Part shown: positions 33,035-42,339 of the stretch, in pieces
How the letters are laid out: every line of letters begins with the position of its first letter
Position numbering within the stretch: the stretch's first letter is position 1
DNA from: Flavobacterium aquidurense
GTDB lineage: Bacteria; Bacteroidota; Bacteroidia; Flavobacteriales; Flavobacteriaceae
Direction: 5' to 3'
DNA length: 64,000 nt
NCBI GenBank assembly: GCA_900107365.1
Contig: FNPS01000013.1
Coordinates: forward strand, 1-64,000
Translations under genes and position numbers: made by a program
Notes under the pieces: generated by a model
What the model was told of the DNA's origin: nothing
Seen by the model: only the letters and a program-made list of their open reading frames with translations
Databases searched by the model: none

Positions 33035-36000
33035 TTAAAATACTGACACTGATTTCGAAAATTTGTCAGCAAATTGCGACGGAGTTTCTCCGTACTTTTT
33101 CTGGAAGCATTTGCTAAAGTATTTCGGATTGTTAAAACCAACTTTATAACTCACCTCAGAAACATTAAGTTTATTTTGTTCCAATAATTGAGCGGCGCGT
33201 TTTAATCGTATTTCATGAATAAATTCATTTGGCGTATAATTCGTCCACGCTTTTATTTTTAAAAACAGCATGGTTCGGCTAACTCCTAATTCGGAGCAGA
33301 AGTACGGAATGTCGAATTGTTCGTTCGAAATGTTTTCCTCCACAATTTTAAACGCTTTTTTCAATAGTTCTTCATCTAAAGAAGAAACTGTGATTTCTGA
33401 CGGAACAAAATTATCTTCGCTTGCGAATTTGTTTTTCAGTCTTTCGGTTGAATTCAGAAGATTTTTGACACGCAGTTTGAACTCCATTAAATTAAATGGT
33501 TTACTGATGTAATCATCGGCACCGCTTTCGAGTCCTTCGAATTTATACACTAACGAAGATCTCGAAGTTAATAATATGACCGGAATATGGCTTGTTTTTA
33601 AATTCTCTTTTATTTTAGAACAAAGTTCCGTTCCAACCATTTCAGGCATAATAACATCACTGATAATTAAATTCGGTACCAATTGTACTGCTTTTTCAAA
33701 GGCAATTTTACCGTTTTCAGCTTCAATAATATTGTATTCTTTTTTGAGTAAATTTTTCATGAAGGTTCGTAAAACCTTATGATCTTCGACTAATAGAATC
33801 GTTTGTTTTTCGGTACTTACAACAAGGTCATCAATGTCTTCCGGTTCCGGTATCCCGGCAGTTTTCAATTGATTAGTATATTGAACAATGTCATCACTAA
33901 TTTTAAAATCCTGAATAATTTCATCGTCTAAAAGATGTGCACGACCTAACGGAAGCGTAACTTTAAAAACTACACCGCCCGTTTCTTTATTGTTGACATC
34001 GATGGTTCCTTTATGGAGTTTGACAATGTTTTTCACGATGGATAAACCAATTCCGGTTCCTTTATTGTAGTTTTTCTGAACGTTATTGTGAAGCGGAACT
34101 TCAAAAAATAAATCAAAAATTTTATCAATATGTTCCTCGGCAATTCCAGCTCCTGAATCTTCTACGCCAATAAAAAGATTTTCGTGATCGTGATTGATTT
34201 TGATGTTGATAGTACCACCTTTTGGTGTGTAACGAAATGCATTCGAAATTAGATTATAAAAAACACGTTCGAGTTTATAACGATCAAAATATACCAGAAT
34301 TTCTTCTTCAGAAGTTTCAAAAGTATAGTGGTAGCCACCATCTTTGGCATATTCTATAAACGATAAAAAGATTTCTTTGGTAAATTTTACAATATTTCCA
34401 TTGGCAGATTCCAGTTTAACCTGATCATTTTCCAGTTTTCTGAAATCCATCAAACGGTTAATCAGACTCAAAAGATGATTGGCACTTCCTTCGATGACTA
34501 ATAACTTTTTATACATTTCATTCGTTCCGTTATAATTGGACAAAATCTGTTGCAACGGCCCTAAAATTAAAGTCAAAGGTGTTCTGAATTCATGCGAAAT
34601 ATTAGTAAAGAAATCCAGTTTTGCCCTGTTGTTTTCTTCAATACGTTTGGTTTCTAAATACTCAAGTTCTAATTTTTGTTTTAATCTGGCTTTTGATTTC
34701 ATAATCCAGATTAAACCGTATAATGCTGAACCAATTATAATTCCATACAATAAAAATGCCCATATACTGCGCCATGGAGCTGGTTTAACAACAACAGTCA
34801 GGGTAGTGGGAACTTTATTCCAAACGCCATCATTATTAGCACCACGAACTTCAAAAACATAAGTTCCCGGATTCTGGATGGCATACATAGCTTCTGTATT
34901 TTTTGTAAGTGTCCAGTTATTTTCCAGTCCGGTTAAACGATAGCTGTACTGATTTTTTTTGGATCGAATGTAATTTGGAATCGCAAAATTAATCGAGAAA
35001 TTAGCCTTGTCATAATCTAAAGTGATGGTTTTGGTATATCCAATACTTTTTTCTAAAATACCTAAGGAATCGTTTGGGTTTGTAGATTCATTTTTAATTT
35101 TCAAATCCGTAATCAAAACCTGTGGCGCGTATTGATTTATAGAAATTTTTCGTGCGTCAAAATAAGTTGCTCCGGAAGGACTTCCGAAATAAAATTTATT
35201 GCCATCCAATTTTAAAGCGGCATTATCATTAAATTCATTATTTATTATACCATCTTTTTGGTCATAATTGATAACGGTATTTCGGGTAGTACTGTATTTT
35301 ATAATTCCCTGATTGCTACTAATCCAAAGGTTTTTATCATTATCTTCTAAAATAGAATGGATTGATGTAATGGGTGTATTTTCAATTTTCAGGTTAATTC
35401 TGTTGAATTTCTTTCCATCAAAATAATACAATCCTTTTGCTTTTGTTCCTACCCAGATTTTATTCTGAGAGTCCTGAAACAAGGTCAAAATATCATCTCC
35501 GGATAGCGAAACATCATCAAAAAAGAAATGTTTTACCGCATATTTATTGGGTTGAAAATTTTGAAGATTAATAAGATTCAATCCGCTCAAGGTTCCTACC
35601 CAAAGTCTTTTTTGTTTGTCTACTAATACCGTTCGTACATAATTATTACTTAAACTATTTGGCTTGTTATTCTCATTTCTAATAAATTGAAAAGCTTTAG
35701 AAACAGTATTATAACGAGCTAACCCTTTGCTAAAAGTACCCAGCCATAATATGCCGTTTCCTTCTGTTTTGATGGAATAAACACCGGTATCTTTTAATGA
35801 ATCTTTTAATTGAGGTGAAATTCGCTCGTCTTCAATTTTTTTAGTTAGTGTATTATAAGCTGAAAGTCCTTTGGAGAAAATTCCTATCCATAAAATATTA
35901 TTCTCAGCAAGGCACATCGATTTAATATCATTTTTGGTCGTTTGTCCAATTTTGTTGTTGATATAACTCGTTGCTTCTGTATTTTTATTGTAAATCGTGA

Positions 36001-37141
36001 TGCCACCACCTTCTGTTCCAAAATAAATATTTTGATTTTTGTCGGTAACGATCGAACTCACTACATCAAAACTCATGGGAATCTTTTTCGAATTCTGATT
36101 ATAATTGGAGAAATTCAGATTCGAAATATCCCACATACTGACGCCTTTGTAATAACAACCAATCCAAACGGAACCTTTCTTATCAATGAAGATTGACTTT
36201 ACTTTTTCGATTCCACTATTATTGCTGCTGTTGTTGTTACTATTGTTATTTATCTTTTGAATACTATTGTCTTCTGCCAAAATGTAAATTCCGTCATAAG
36301 CTCCAATCCAGATTGCTCCTTTTTTGTCAATACCTAAAGCACGGATTTCACTGCTTATTTCTTTGTATTTTTCGTCAGGTAAAAAGGAAACATAGCTGTT
36401 TGTGGCTGTATTAAATTTTAATAGTCCCTTGTTTTTTGTTCCTACCCAAAGATTATTGAAGCGATCCTCTGCAATTGCTGATACATTTAGCAAATCAATA
36501 GTATTTAACGGATAATTTTTAAAAGAAAATTTCCCGTTTTTTCTGTTTGTTAACAGGCATAGTCCTTTTGTCGTTCCAATCCAGATCTGACCTTTTTTGG
36601 TTTTCAAAATACTCAGAATATTATTGCTTGGCAGCGTTGTAGTATCCGTAGCAGAATGAAGAGCAGAAGTAAACTGTTTTGTTTTTCTGTTATAAACAGA
36701 TAATCCTTTTGAAGTTCCAAACCACATTTCATCTCCAATTTTCTTTATGCACCAAATGGTATTGCTATTTATGGTATGATTGGTTTTGTCATTTAAATAG
36801 CGCTTGAAAGTATTGCTAACAGGATCATAACAATTCAGTCCATTATAAGTTCCAATCCATAATTTTCCGGAATCATCTTCTTCAATAGATAAGATATCAT
36901 TGCTGATAGACGTTTTGTTCGTAATATCATTTCTAAAAATAGTGAAGCGGCTGCCGTCATATTTATTTAGACCGTCGCGCGTACCAAACCACATCTGTCC
37001 AAATTTATCCTGATGTATCGCAATAACAGAATTCTGCGAAAGCCCGTCAGAAGTAGAGATGTTTTTAAGACGATATTTATTTTGGGAAAATATATTCCCG
37101 GAAATAAATAATAAAACCAGAAAAGCTATTTTGTATTTCAT
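33035..37141 (-). CDS. Hybrid two-component system regulator (HTCS)
   Basis: About 1368 residues from the ATG at 37141 (MKYKIAFLVLLFISG signal). Order: many two-component propeller repeats (DGLSQNSVIAIHQDKFGQMW, GTRDGLNKYDG and similar) to about residue 700; a Y_Y_Y domain; a membrane segment near 805-825; a histidine kinase with ISHEFRTPLTLILGPL and GTGIGLSIVKNIVKLH; a receiver (ILLVEDHKVLRT, phospho-acceptor in LIISDVIMPE) from about 1113; and an AraC-type HTH at about 1265-1365 ending VGFNNPKYFSKCFQKKYG. Such proteins sense oligosaccharides in the periplasm and activate the neighbouring locus. An Asn/Ser-rich loop (NNNSNNNSSNNS) lies in one propeller blade. Confidence 0.92.
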   Translation of the reverse strand: MKYKIAFLVLLFISGNIFSQNKYRLKNISTSDGLSQNSVIAIHQDKFGQMWFGTRDGLNKYDGSRFTIFRNDITNKTSISNDILSIEEDDSGKLWIGTYNGLNCYDPVSNTFKRYLNDKTNHTINSNTIWCIKKIGDEMWFGTSKGLSVYNRKTKQFTSALHSATDTTTLPSNNILSILKTKKGQIWIGTTKGLCLLTNRKNGKFSFKNYPLNTIDLLNVSAIAEDRFNNLWVGTKNKGLLKFNTATNSYVSFLPDEKYKEISSEIRALGIDKKGAIWIGAYDGIYILAEDNSIQKINNNSNNNSSNNSGIEKVKSIFIDKKGSVWIGCYYKGVSMWDISNLNFSNYNQNSKKIPMSFDVVSSIVTDKNQNIYFGTEGGGITIYNKNTEATSYINNKIGQTTKNDIKSMCLAENNILWIGIFSKGLSAYNTLTKKIEDERISPQLKDSLKDTGVYSIKTEGNGILWLGTFSKGLARYNTVSKAFQFIRNENNKPNSLSNNYVRTVLVDKQKRLWVGTLSGLNLINLQNFQPNKYAVKHFFFDDVSLSGDDILTLFQDSQNKIWVGTKAKGLYYFDGKKFNRINLKIENTPITSIHSILEDNDKNLWISSNQGIIKYSTTRNTVINYDQKDGIINNEFNDNAALKLDGNKFYFGSPSGATYFDARKISINQYAPQVLITDLKIKNESTNPNDSLGILEKSIGYTKTITLDYDKANFSINFAIPNYIRSKKNQYSYRLTGLENNWTLTKNTEAMYAIQNPGTYVFEVRGANNDGVWNKVPTTLTVVVKPAPWRSIWAFLLYGIIIGSALYGLIWIMKSKARLKQKLELEYLETKRIEENNRAKLDFFTNISHEFRTPLTLILGPLQQILSNYNGTNEMYKKLLVIEGSANHLLSLINRLMDFRKLENDQVKLESANGNIVKFTKEIFLSFIEYAKDGGYHYTFETSEEEILVYFDRYKLERVFYNLISNAFRYTPKGGTINIKINHDHENLFIGVEDSGAGIAEEHIDKIFDLFFEVPLHNNVQKNYNKGTGIGLSIVKNIVKLHKGTIDVNNKETGGVVFKVTLPLGRAHLLDDEIIQDFKISDDIVQYTNQLKTAGIPEPEDIDDLVVSTEKQTILLVEDHKVLRTFMKNLLKKEYNIIEAENGKIAFEKAVQLVPNLIISDVIMPEMVGTELCSKIKENLKTSHIPVILLTSRSSLVYKFEGLESGADDYISKPFNLMEFKLRVKNLLNSTERLKNKFASEDNFVPSEITVSSLDEELLKKAFKIVEENISNEQFDIPYFCSELGVSRTMLFLKIKAWTNYTPNEFIHEIRLKRAAQLLEQNKLNVSEVSYKVGFNNPKYFSKCFQKKYGETPSQFADKFSKSVSVF

Positions 37142-37155
37142 GGTGATTTTTTTTA

Positions 37156-37366
37156 AGGTGCAGAGGTTCAAAGGAGCAAAGGTTTTTTGCCACAGATTTC
37201 ACAGATAAAAAGGATTTTTAGTATAATTTTTCCGCCACGAATTCACGAATTTTATTTTAAAAAATTATGCGCAATCATTCGTGAATTGCTTCGCCTGTTC
37301 ACTATCGCTCGGGTCGTGGCTATTTTGTTAAATAAAGTAATCTTTCTAATCTGTGAAATCTGTGGC
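37156..37366. repeat. Octamers plus two nested hairpin families
   Basis: Three octamers (AGGTGCAG, AGGTTCAA, AGGAGCAA) start at 37156. Then comes an outer hairpin with perfect 18-base arms, GCCACAGATTTCACAGAT at 37189-37206 and its complement at 37349-37366. Inside it is a second, imperfect hairpin of another family: GCCACGAATTCACGAAT at 37234 against ATTCGTGAATTG at 37278 and GTCGTGGC at 37313. Confidence 0.7.
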
Positions 37367-37375
37367 AAAAACATT

Positions 37376-39013
37376 TTATTTCAAGCGCTTTTGCAATTGA
37401 TAATCATACAATGACGGCACTTTATCCAGCGATGTATTTAGAAATTCAATATAGGCATCAGGTTCATATTTAACTTCAAATTCTGCGTTACCGTTTACGC
37501 CAATGATTCTCGCAAATGGACCATCTTTCATGCCGTATAATAAAATCGGTTTAGCACTATCAACTACTTTTTCGACCTGAACATTCAGATTCCAAAACGT
37601 ACTGAAAGGCCCGTGTGACGGTTTCCAATAATCAGCACCGCCGCCGCCAAATAACAGATAACTATTGTTTTTATCCGGATTGATATGCACGGTGATATGG
37701 TCGAATAAATTTTGATGATTCGCCCCCGAATGCTGATCTAATAAAGGTTGAGTAAAAATTTCGCAATTCTGATACACATTTTTAGTAGCAAACGTATTGA
37801 AGCTCAAAGGATGAACTGTTTTGTTGTAAATTTTAAGGTTCTTTACTAAAATAGTATGTACGCCTCCTAAAGTTACGGTATAATGTGCCATATGCGGTCC
37901 ATCAGTCACAATATCCTGAATCGTAACGTTGGCATCTTCTTCTGCTAAAATTCCGCTGTCTGAATTTGTAATGACTATATCTTTAACCCAACTATTAAAT
38001 AAACGTGTTAAAAAGATCGCGTTATTTCCTGGTTCAACATGATGTGCGACTCTCGGAATATCAGGAAATGTAAAACGAATGTGTTCAATGCCTACTTCCT
38101 CTAAATGTTTCCACTCCACCAGTTGCGCCTGATAACTTGGTTTTACAGCAATAGTCAAAGGAGTTTTGATCGTAATTTTTGAGTTTGAAATTTTAGTGAT
38201 TTCAACTTGTTGTCTCACGATTGGCAATTTTGGAAAGTTCCAGTGATGCGATCCCGGTTTTACAGAAGCTCCTTTATATAAATCTTTAATGATTTCGCCA
38301 TTTTCGCCATCTTTATTAAATAATTGAAGTTCGACTATATCGCCAACTTTCAATCCTTTTACGGCAGAAACAGTAATGACATGTTCGCCCATATTTCCCG
38401 AACTCACTTTTGCCAATACATTGGGAATTGGTTCGTATTTATCCAGATAAGATTTCACACGTTCACCAGGAACCTGCGTCCAGATAAAACCACCAGACCA
38501 GGCATATTGCGAAAAAGACAAGTCAATATTATTTTCGGCTTCCCGTTGTCTTTTATCAAAAGTGGTCAGGTATTCACGAAGTTCTGCAAGCGATTCCGGA
38601 TTTTTAAGATACATCATCGGTCTTGGGCAATAAATTTCGGTGCCGTTTTCTCCGGAACCAGTACCCCGAAGAACGAAATTACTTCTTTCGATGTATAAAA
38701 TATCACTTAGAATAATGCGACCCGCAGGCAATTGCAGAATTACATTTCCTTCTGTAGAAGTTGCTGCTTTTATGGCTTTCAATAAAGCTTTAGAATCGTC
38801 TAAAGCATCATTTGCTTTTACGCCAAAATCTGTAGCGTTAATAATTTTCCCTGTTACTTCCGGAATTTGGCTTTCGCCGAAATGATAGCCAGCATAACTA
38901 AAATCAGGCAGATAATTTGCTTTTGAATCGGTAAGTATTTTTGGTGTTTGTTGCGCCATTAAAATACTATTTACAAAAAGACTGCAACAAATAATAATGG
39001 TTTGACGCTTCAT
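37376..39013 (-). CDS. Secreted right-handed beta-helix protein, possible lyase
   Basis: About 545 residues from ATG 39013 (MKRQTIIICCSLFVNSILMA signal). NATDFGVKANDALDDSKALL is the standard opening of pectate-lyase-like beta-helix proteins. Later segments such as WVKDIVITNSDSGILAEEDA and HTILVKNLKIYNKTVHPLSF are helix turns. No exact family or catalytic residues can be named. Its place beside uxuA, and the GH88 enzyme that would use lyase products, make a polysaccharide lyase or exo-acting hydrolase likely. The longer frame to 39073 has an implausible start. Confidence 0.65.
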   Translation of the reverse strand: MKRQTIIICCSLFVNSILMAQQTPKILTDSKANYLPDFSYAGYHFGESQIPEVTGKIINATDFGVKANDALDDSKALLKAIKAATSTEGNVILQLPAGRIILSDILYIERSNFVLRGTGSGENGTEIYCPRPMMYLKNPESLAELREYLTTFDKRQREAENNIDLSFSQYAWSGGFIWTQVPGERVKSYLDKYEPIPNVLAKVSSGNMGEHVITVSAVKGLKVGDIVELQLFNKDGENGEIIKDLYKGASVKPGSHHWNFPKLPIVRQQVEITKISNSKITIKTPLTIAVKPSYQAQLVEWKHLEEVGIEHIRFTFPDIPRVAHHVEPGNNAIFLTRLFNSWVKDIVITNSDSGILAEEDANVTIQDIVTDGPHMAHYTVTLGGVHTILVKNLKIYNKTVHPLSFNTFATKNVYQNCEIFTQPLLDQHSGANHQNLFDHITVHINPDKNNSYLLFGGGGADYWKPSHGPFSTFWNLNVQVEKVVDSAKPILLYGMKDGPFARIIGVNGNAEFEVKYEPDAYIEFLNTSLDKVPSLYDYQLQKRLK

Positions 39014-39050
39014 GGTTTTGTGGTTATTTTGGTTAGTTAGTTTGTGATCT

Positions 39051-39245
39051 GCCACGAAGGCACTAAGGCTCAAAGTTTTTTGTTTCTCGCAGATTTTGCA
39101 GATTTGAGCAGATTTAATTAAATAACTGTAGCAAATAATAATCTGCGCACATCTGCTTAAATCTTTTTAAATCTGCGTGAAATAAGTATTTTAATCTTTT
39201 AATCTGTGGCTTAAAAAAACTTCGTGTCTTAGTGCCTTAGTGGCA
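39051..39245. repeat. Nested octamer and GCAGATTT hairpins
   Basis: The outer arms are octamer words: GCCACGAA, GGCACTAA, GGCTCAAA at 39051-39074, and CTTCGTGT, CTTAGTGC, CTTAGTGGC at 39220-39244. The inner arms are GCAGATTTTGCAGATTTGAG with GCAGATTT (39089-39116) against ATCTGCGC, ATCTGCTTAAAT and AATCTGCGTGAAAT (39140-39181). Two families are thus placed one within the other. Confidence 0.7.
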
Positions 39246-39250
39246 AAAAT

Positions 39251-40435
39251 TTAAACAGTTCGTATAATCCCCATTTCAAGCCCTCGTAATTCGGCTAAAC
39301 CTCTTAAACGCCCGATTGCTGAGTAACCCGGATTTGTTTTTTTATTCAAATCGTCCAGCATTTGGTGCCCGTGATCCGGACGCATTGGCAACGTACTGTT
39401 ATTTCTTTTTTCGACTTCGATAATGGCTTTTACCACTTCATACATATCAACATCGCCTTCCAGATGATTGGCTTCGTAGAAACTTCCTTCTGCATCTCTT
39501 TGCGTGCTTCTTAAATGAATAAAGTTCATTTTATCACCGTGGCGTCTTACGATTCCAGGTAAATCATTATCCGCTCTAACACCGTACGAACCCGTACACA
39601 TGGTAAATCCGTTTGATTTAGAAGGAGCAGCATTCATCAATTCCATTAAATCTTCTTCTGTACTCACAACTCTCGGTAAACCTAAAATAGGGTAGGGAGG
39701 ATCGTCTGGATGAATGGCCATCAAAACACCTTTACTCTCCGCAACCGGAATAATTTCTTTCAGGAAGAAAAAGAGATTTTCTTTTAAAGCTTGTCTGTCA
39801 ATATGATTGTATCCGCTTAAAGTGACCAGAAAATCCTCTACAGAATACGCTTCTTCAGCACCAGGAAGTCCTGCTAAAATGTTTTGCTGTAATTTTACTT
39901 TATCAGCATCAGTCATTGCTTCAAAGTATTTCGACGCTTTTTCAATTTGTTCTGCTGAATATTCTTTTTCAGCTCCCGGTCTTTTCAAAATAAACAATTC
40001 AAAGGCCGCAAAAGCATTAATATCAAAGCGCAAAGCTTTTGATCCGTCTTTTACTTCAAAAGATAAATCAGTTCTTGACCAATCCAGAACCGGCATGAAA
40101 TTATAGCAAACGCATTTTATTCCGCATAATGCCAGATTTAAAATACTTTCTTTATAATTTTCAATGTATTGAAGATAATTTCCTGTTTGTTTTTTGATGT
40201 CTTCGTGAACGGGAATACTTTCTACAACTGACCATGTCAAGCCAGAAGCACCTTTTTTAGGATCTCCGTTTTCGTGTTCAATTTCGACTTTTCTTTTGAT
40301 GATTTCTTCAATTTCCCATACTTGTCCGTTCGGAATATGGTGTAATGCTGTAACAATTCCGGTAGCACCAGTTTGTTTAATATCTTGTAAAGAAACCGGA
40401 TCATTTGGTCCGAACCATCTTAATGTTTGTTCCAT
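39251..40435 (-). CDS. uxuA: D-mannonate dehydratase
   Basis: A 394-residue UxuA-family protein, starting MEQTLRWFGPNDPVSLQDIK. Conserved blocks are GIVTALHHIPNGQVWE, CYNFMPVLDWSRTDL, AIHPDDPPYPILGLPRVVST, FTMCTGSYGVRADNDLPGIV, FIHLRSTQRD and MRPDHGHQML. It dehydrates D-mannonate to 2-keto-3-deoxygluconate, a cytoplasmic step of glucuronate breakdown. With the SDR upstream it would handle the fructuronate arm. The isomerase UxaC and KDG kinase/aldolase were not recognised in this window. Confidence 0.93.
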   Translation of the reverse strand: MEQTLRWFGPNDPVSLQDIKQTGATGIVTALHHIPNGQVWEIEEIIKRKVEIEHENGDPKKGASGLTWSVVESIPVHEDIKKQTGNYLQYIENYKESILNLALCGIKCVCYNFMPVLDWSRTDLSFEVKDGSKALRFDINAFAAFELFILKRPGAEKEYSAEQIEKASKYFEAMTDADKVKLQQNILAGLPGAEEAYSVEDFLVTLSGYNHIDRQALKENLFFFLKEIIPVAESKGVLMAIHPDDPPYPILGLPRVVSTEEDLMELMNAAPSKSNGFTMCTGSYGVRADNDLPGIVRRHGDKMNFIHLRSTQRDAEGSFYEANHLEGDVDMYEVVKAIIEVEKRNNSTLPMRPDHGHQMLDDLNKKTNPGYSAIGRLRGLAELRGLEMGIIRTV

Positions 40436-40493
40436 TTTATTTGTTTTTTATCATTCCTGCAAGGTTTTCGAAACGTTGTAGGTATTTATTATT

Positions 40494-40645
40494 TTTTTCA
40501 GGAGCTAATTCCCGCTATCCGTTGTAGACGAAGTTCACTGAACTCCAATTAAAATAAAAATTAAGTGAAGTAATCTTTTATTCTGAACCCCAGAATAAAA
40601 GGATTTCCACTTCTATCGGGGCTAGGGCAATCATTTTCATAAGAA
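40494..40645 (+). repeat. AACCC-loop hairpin element, copy 2
   Basis: It has the same ends as the copy at 27998-28103 (CAGGAGCTAATTCCCGCTAT at the left; ATCGGGGCTAGGGCAATC, TTTTCATAAGAA at the right). It carries about 45 extra bases after CCGTT. The hairpin is CTTTTATTCTG (40575-40585), loop AACCC, CAGAATAAAAG (40591-40601). Confidence 0.8.
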
Positions 40646-40665
40646 CATTTCCAGCTAATTCAATT

Positions 40666-41478
40666 TTAAATACTTGTAGCGGCAAATCCACCGTCGACAA
40701 CTATTATTGTTCCAGTGACAAACTTAGACATGTCGCTGCATAAAAATAAAAGCGCGCCGTCAATATCTTCCGGTTTTCCAAATCTTCCCATAGGAGTATG
40801 ATCGATAATTTTTTCACCTCTTGGTGTTAAGTTACCGTCCGGAGTTAACAACAATGCTCTGTTTTGTTCTCCAATAAAAAAGCCTGGCGAAATGGCGTTT
40901 ACACGAATTCCTTCTCCATATTTAGAAGCCAGTTCAACCGATATCCATTTGGTGAAATTGTCAATCGCCGCTTTTGCAGCCGAATAACCAACCACTCTTG
41001 TTAAAGGTCTTTGTGCAGATGTTGACGAAATATTGATAATATTTCCTTCTTTTTGTTTTGCAAAAAGTTCAGAAAAAACTTGTGACGGAAGCATAGTTCC
41101 AATGATATTCAAATCGACTACTTGCTGTAAATCATTTGTTTTCATGTCATAAATCGCCTGATCAGGTTGTATCGTTGCTCCCGGCATATTTCCTCCTGCA
41201 GCATTGATCAAAATATCAAGACGACCATATTTTTCAACAATAAGATCTTTGGCTTTTTCCAGTTCTTCTTTGTTTAAAACATTGGCCTGAACAGCAAAAG
41301 CTTTTCCGCCATTGCTTTCTATAGCAGCTACCGTTTTATTGGCTTTTTCAATAGATTGAGATACAATTCCGACGATTACACCTTGTTTGGCTAATACGTT
41401 TGCAAAATTGCTTCCCAACACACCCGCGCCACCGGTAATAAGAGCAATTTTTCCTTCAAGATTAAATATTGAATTCAT
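40666..41478 (-). CDS. SDR oxidoreductase, probable fructuronate/mannonate reductase
   Basis: A 270-residue classical short-chain dehydrogenase. The cofactor loop is ALITGGAGVLGSNFA, with LINAAGGN in the middle, catalytic serine in NISSTSAQ and Y-x3-K in GYSAAKAAIDN; the C-terminus has IIVVDGGFAATSI. Next to uxuA, SDR enzymes of this kind often replace the long-chain UxuB and interconvert fructuronate and mannonate (inference). A KduD-like activity is the alternative. Confidence 0.78.
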   Translation of the reverse strand: MNSIFNLEGKIALITGGAGVLGSNFANVLAKQGVIVGIVSQSIEKANKTVAAIESNGGKAFAVQANVLNKEELEKAKDLIVEKYGRLDILINAAGGNMPGATIQPDQAIYDMKTNDLQQVVDLNIIGTMLPSQVFSELFAKQKEGNIINISSTSAQRPLTRVVGYSAAKAAIDNFTKWISVELASKYGEGIRVNAISPGFFIGEQNRALLLTPDGNLTPRGEKIIDHTPMGRFGKPEDIDGALLFLCSDMSKFVTGTIIVVDGGFAATSI

Positions 41479-41544
41479 GTTTGATTTTTATGATTATATA
41501 TTTTTAAGTACCAATAGGCTTAAATTTAAGGTTTAGTTTTTAGG

Positions 41545-41685
41545 ACAAATTCCAAATTTTAAATCCCAAACTTTAAAATAAAATTCAAATTTTAAAATTC
41601 CAAATTCCAACTTCAAGTTTAAAAAATTGGAATTTGGAATTTCTTTTTTTATTGGAATTTAAAAGATTTGAATTTTTTTAAATCT
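41545..41685. repeat. Heptamer AATTCCA-word hairpin
   Basis: The left arm reads as 7-base words: AATTCCA, AATTTTA, AATCCCA, AACTTTA and so on to ATTCCAAATTCCAAC at 41619. The right arm (41626-41665) has TTGGAATTTGGAATTTC and ATTGGAATTTAAAAG. The loop is very short. It lies between the SDR and YhcH-like genes. Confidence 0.6.
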
Positions 41686-42127
41686 TTACCTTAATTACAA
41701 TTTTCTTTAACATCCCTTCGCCAATCATGGCAGCGTGAACATCTGTAGGGAATAAAATAGCAAACTGTCCTTCCTGCAATTCAAAATACATATCCGGTTT
41801 GTCATGGAAAAAACGAACATCTCGTTCTTCGCTGTATTCACCATTTGGACTTACACATTTCTCTCTCGGTTTCCATGCAAAAGTTTCAGGTCCTTTAAGT
41901 GAAATCTGAATATCGATATTCTGATCATGACATTCAAAACCTTTGATACTTTCTTCTCTGGTAGTTCCTTCTCCGGAAATCACGATTACTTTTAAACCTT
42001 CTGCAATTTCAAATGCACCATCTTCAAGATTTATTAAATCATTTTGACTTAAATAATCGAAGGCTTTTTTGAAATTGGGATGTAAGCCGGAATATTTTCC
42101 CGCATTACTTAAAACATCTATAATCAT
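41678..42127 (-). CDS. YhcH/YjgK/YiaL-family cupin protein
   Basis: A 149-residue DUF386-type protein. Motifs include GLHPNFKKAFDYL near the N-terminus, ESIKGFECHDQNIDIQISLK in the middle and FAILFPTDVHAAMIGEG near the end, with the two histidines likely metal ligands. E. coli relatives act on sialic acid or on other sugar acids as anomerases or isomerases, mostly inferred. Here it is the first gene of the uxuA operon, divergent from a LacI-type regulator. Confidence 0.85.
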   Translation of the reverse strand: MIIDVLSNAGKYSGLHPNFKKAFDYLSQNDLINLEDGAFEIAEGLKVIVISGEGTTREESIKGFECHDQNIDIQISLKGPETFAWKPREKCVSPNGEYSEERDVRFFHDKPDMYFELQEGQFAILFPTDVHAAMIGEGMLKKIVIKVKI

Positions 42128-42217
42128 ATTTTAAATTTTCTATTTGGTTTTTTTGTGAGGGTATTTATTTTAATATGCAAACAAATTATTGTTTTGTATG
42201 TAAATTATGTAATTTTA

Positions 42218-42231
42218 CGTGTACGCACACG
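42218..42231. promoter_or_regulatory. Palindrome in the divergent promoter region
   Basis: CGTGT-ACGC-ACACG has 5-base arms around a 4-base centre. It lies between the YhcH-like operon and the LacI-type regulator. LacI-family operators are palindromes of this size, and such regulators usually control the adjacent operon, so it is a reasonable operator candidate. Confidence 0.45.
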
Positions 42232-42339
42232 GGCTTTTACAAATGTATATAAAAAGTTAAGTAAAACAACTTATCTTTACCTAAAAAAAATAATTTTACG
42301 CAGTTTCAAAATCGTTTTAACTTAAAAAGTAAGAATATC

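Noticed and set aside
36193..36414. Cysteine/tyrosine-rich frame
   Set aside because: It is the antisense of the Asn/Ser-rich loop in the hybrid two-component regulator.
37187..37414. 75-codon plus-strand frame
   Set aside because: It runs through nested hairpins and into the end of the beta-helix gene on the other strand.
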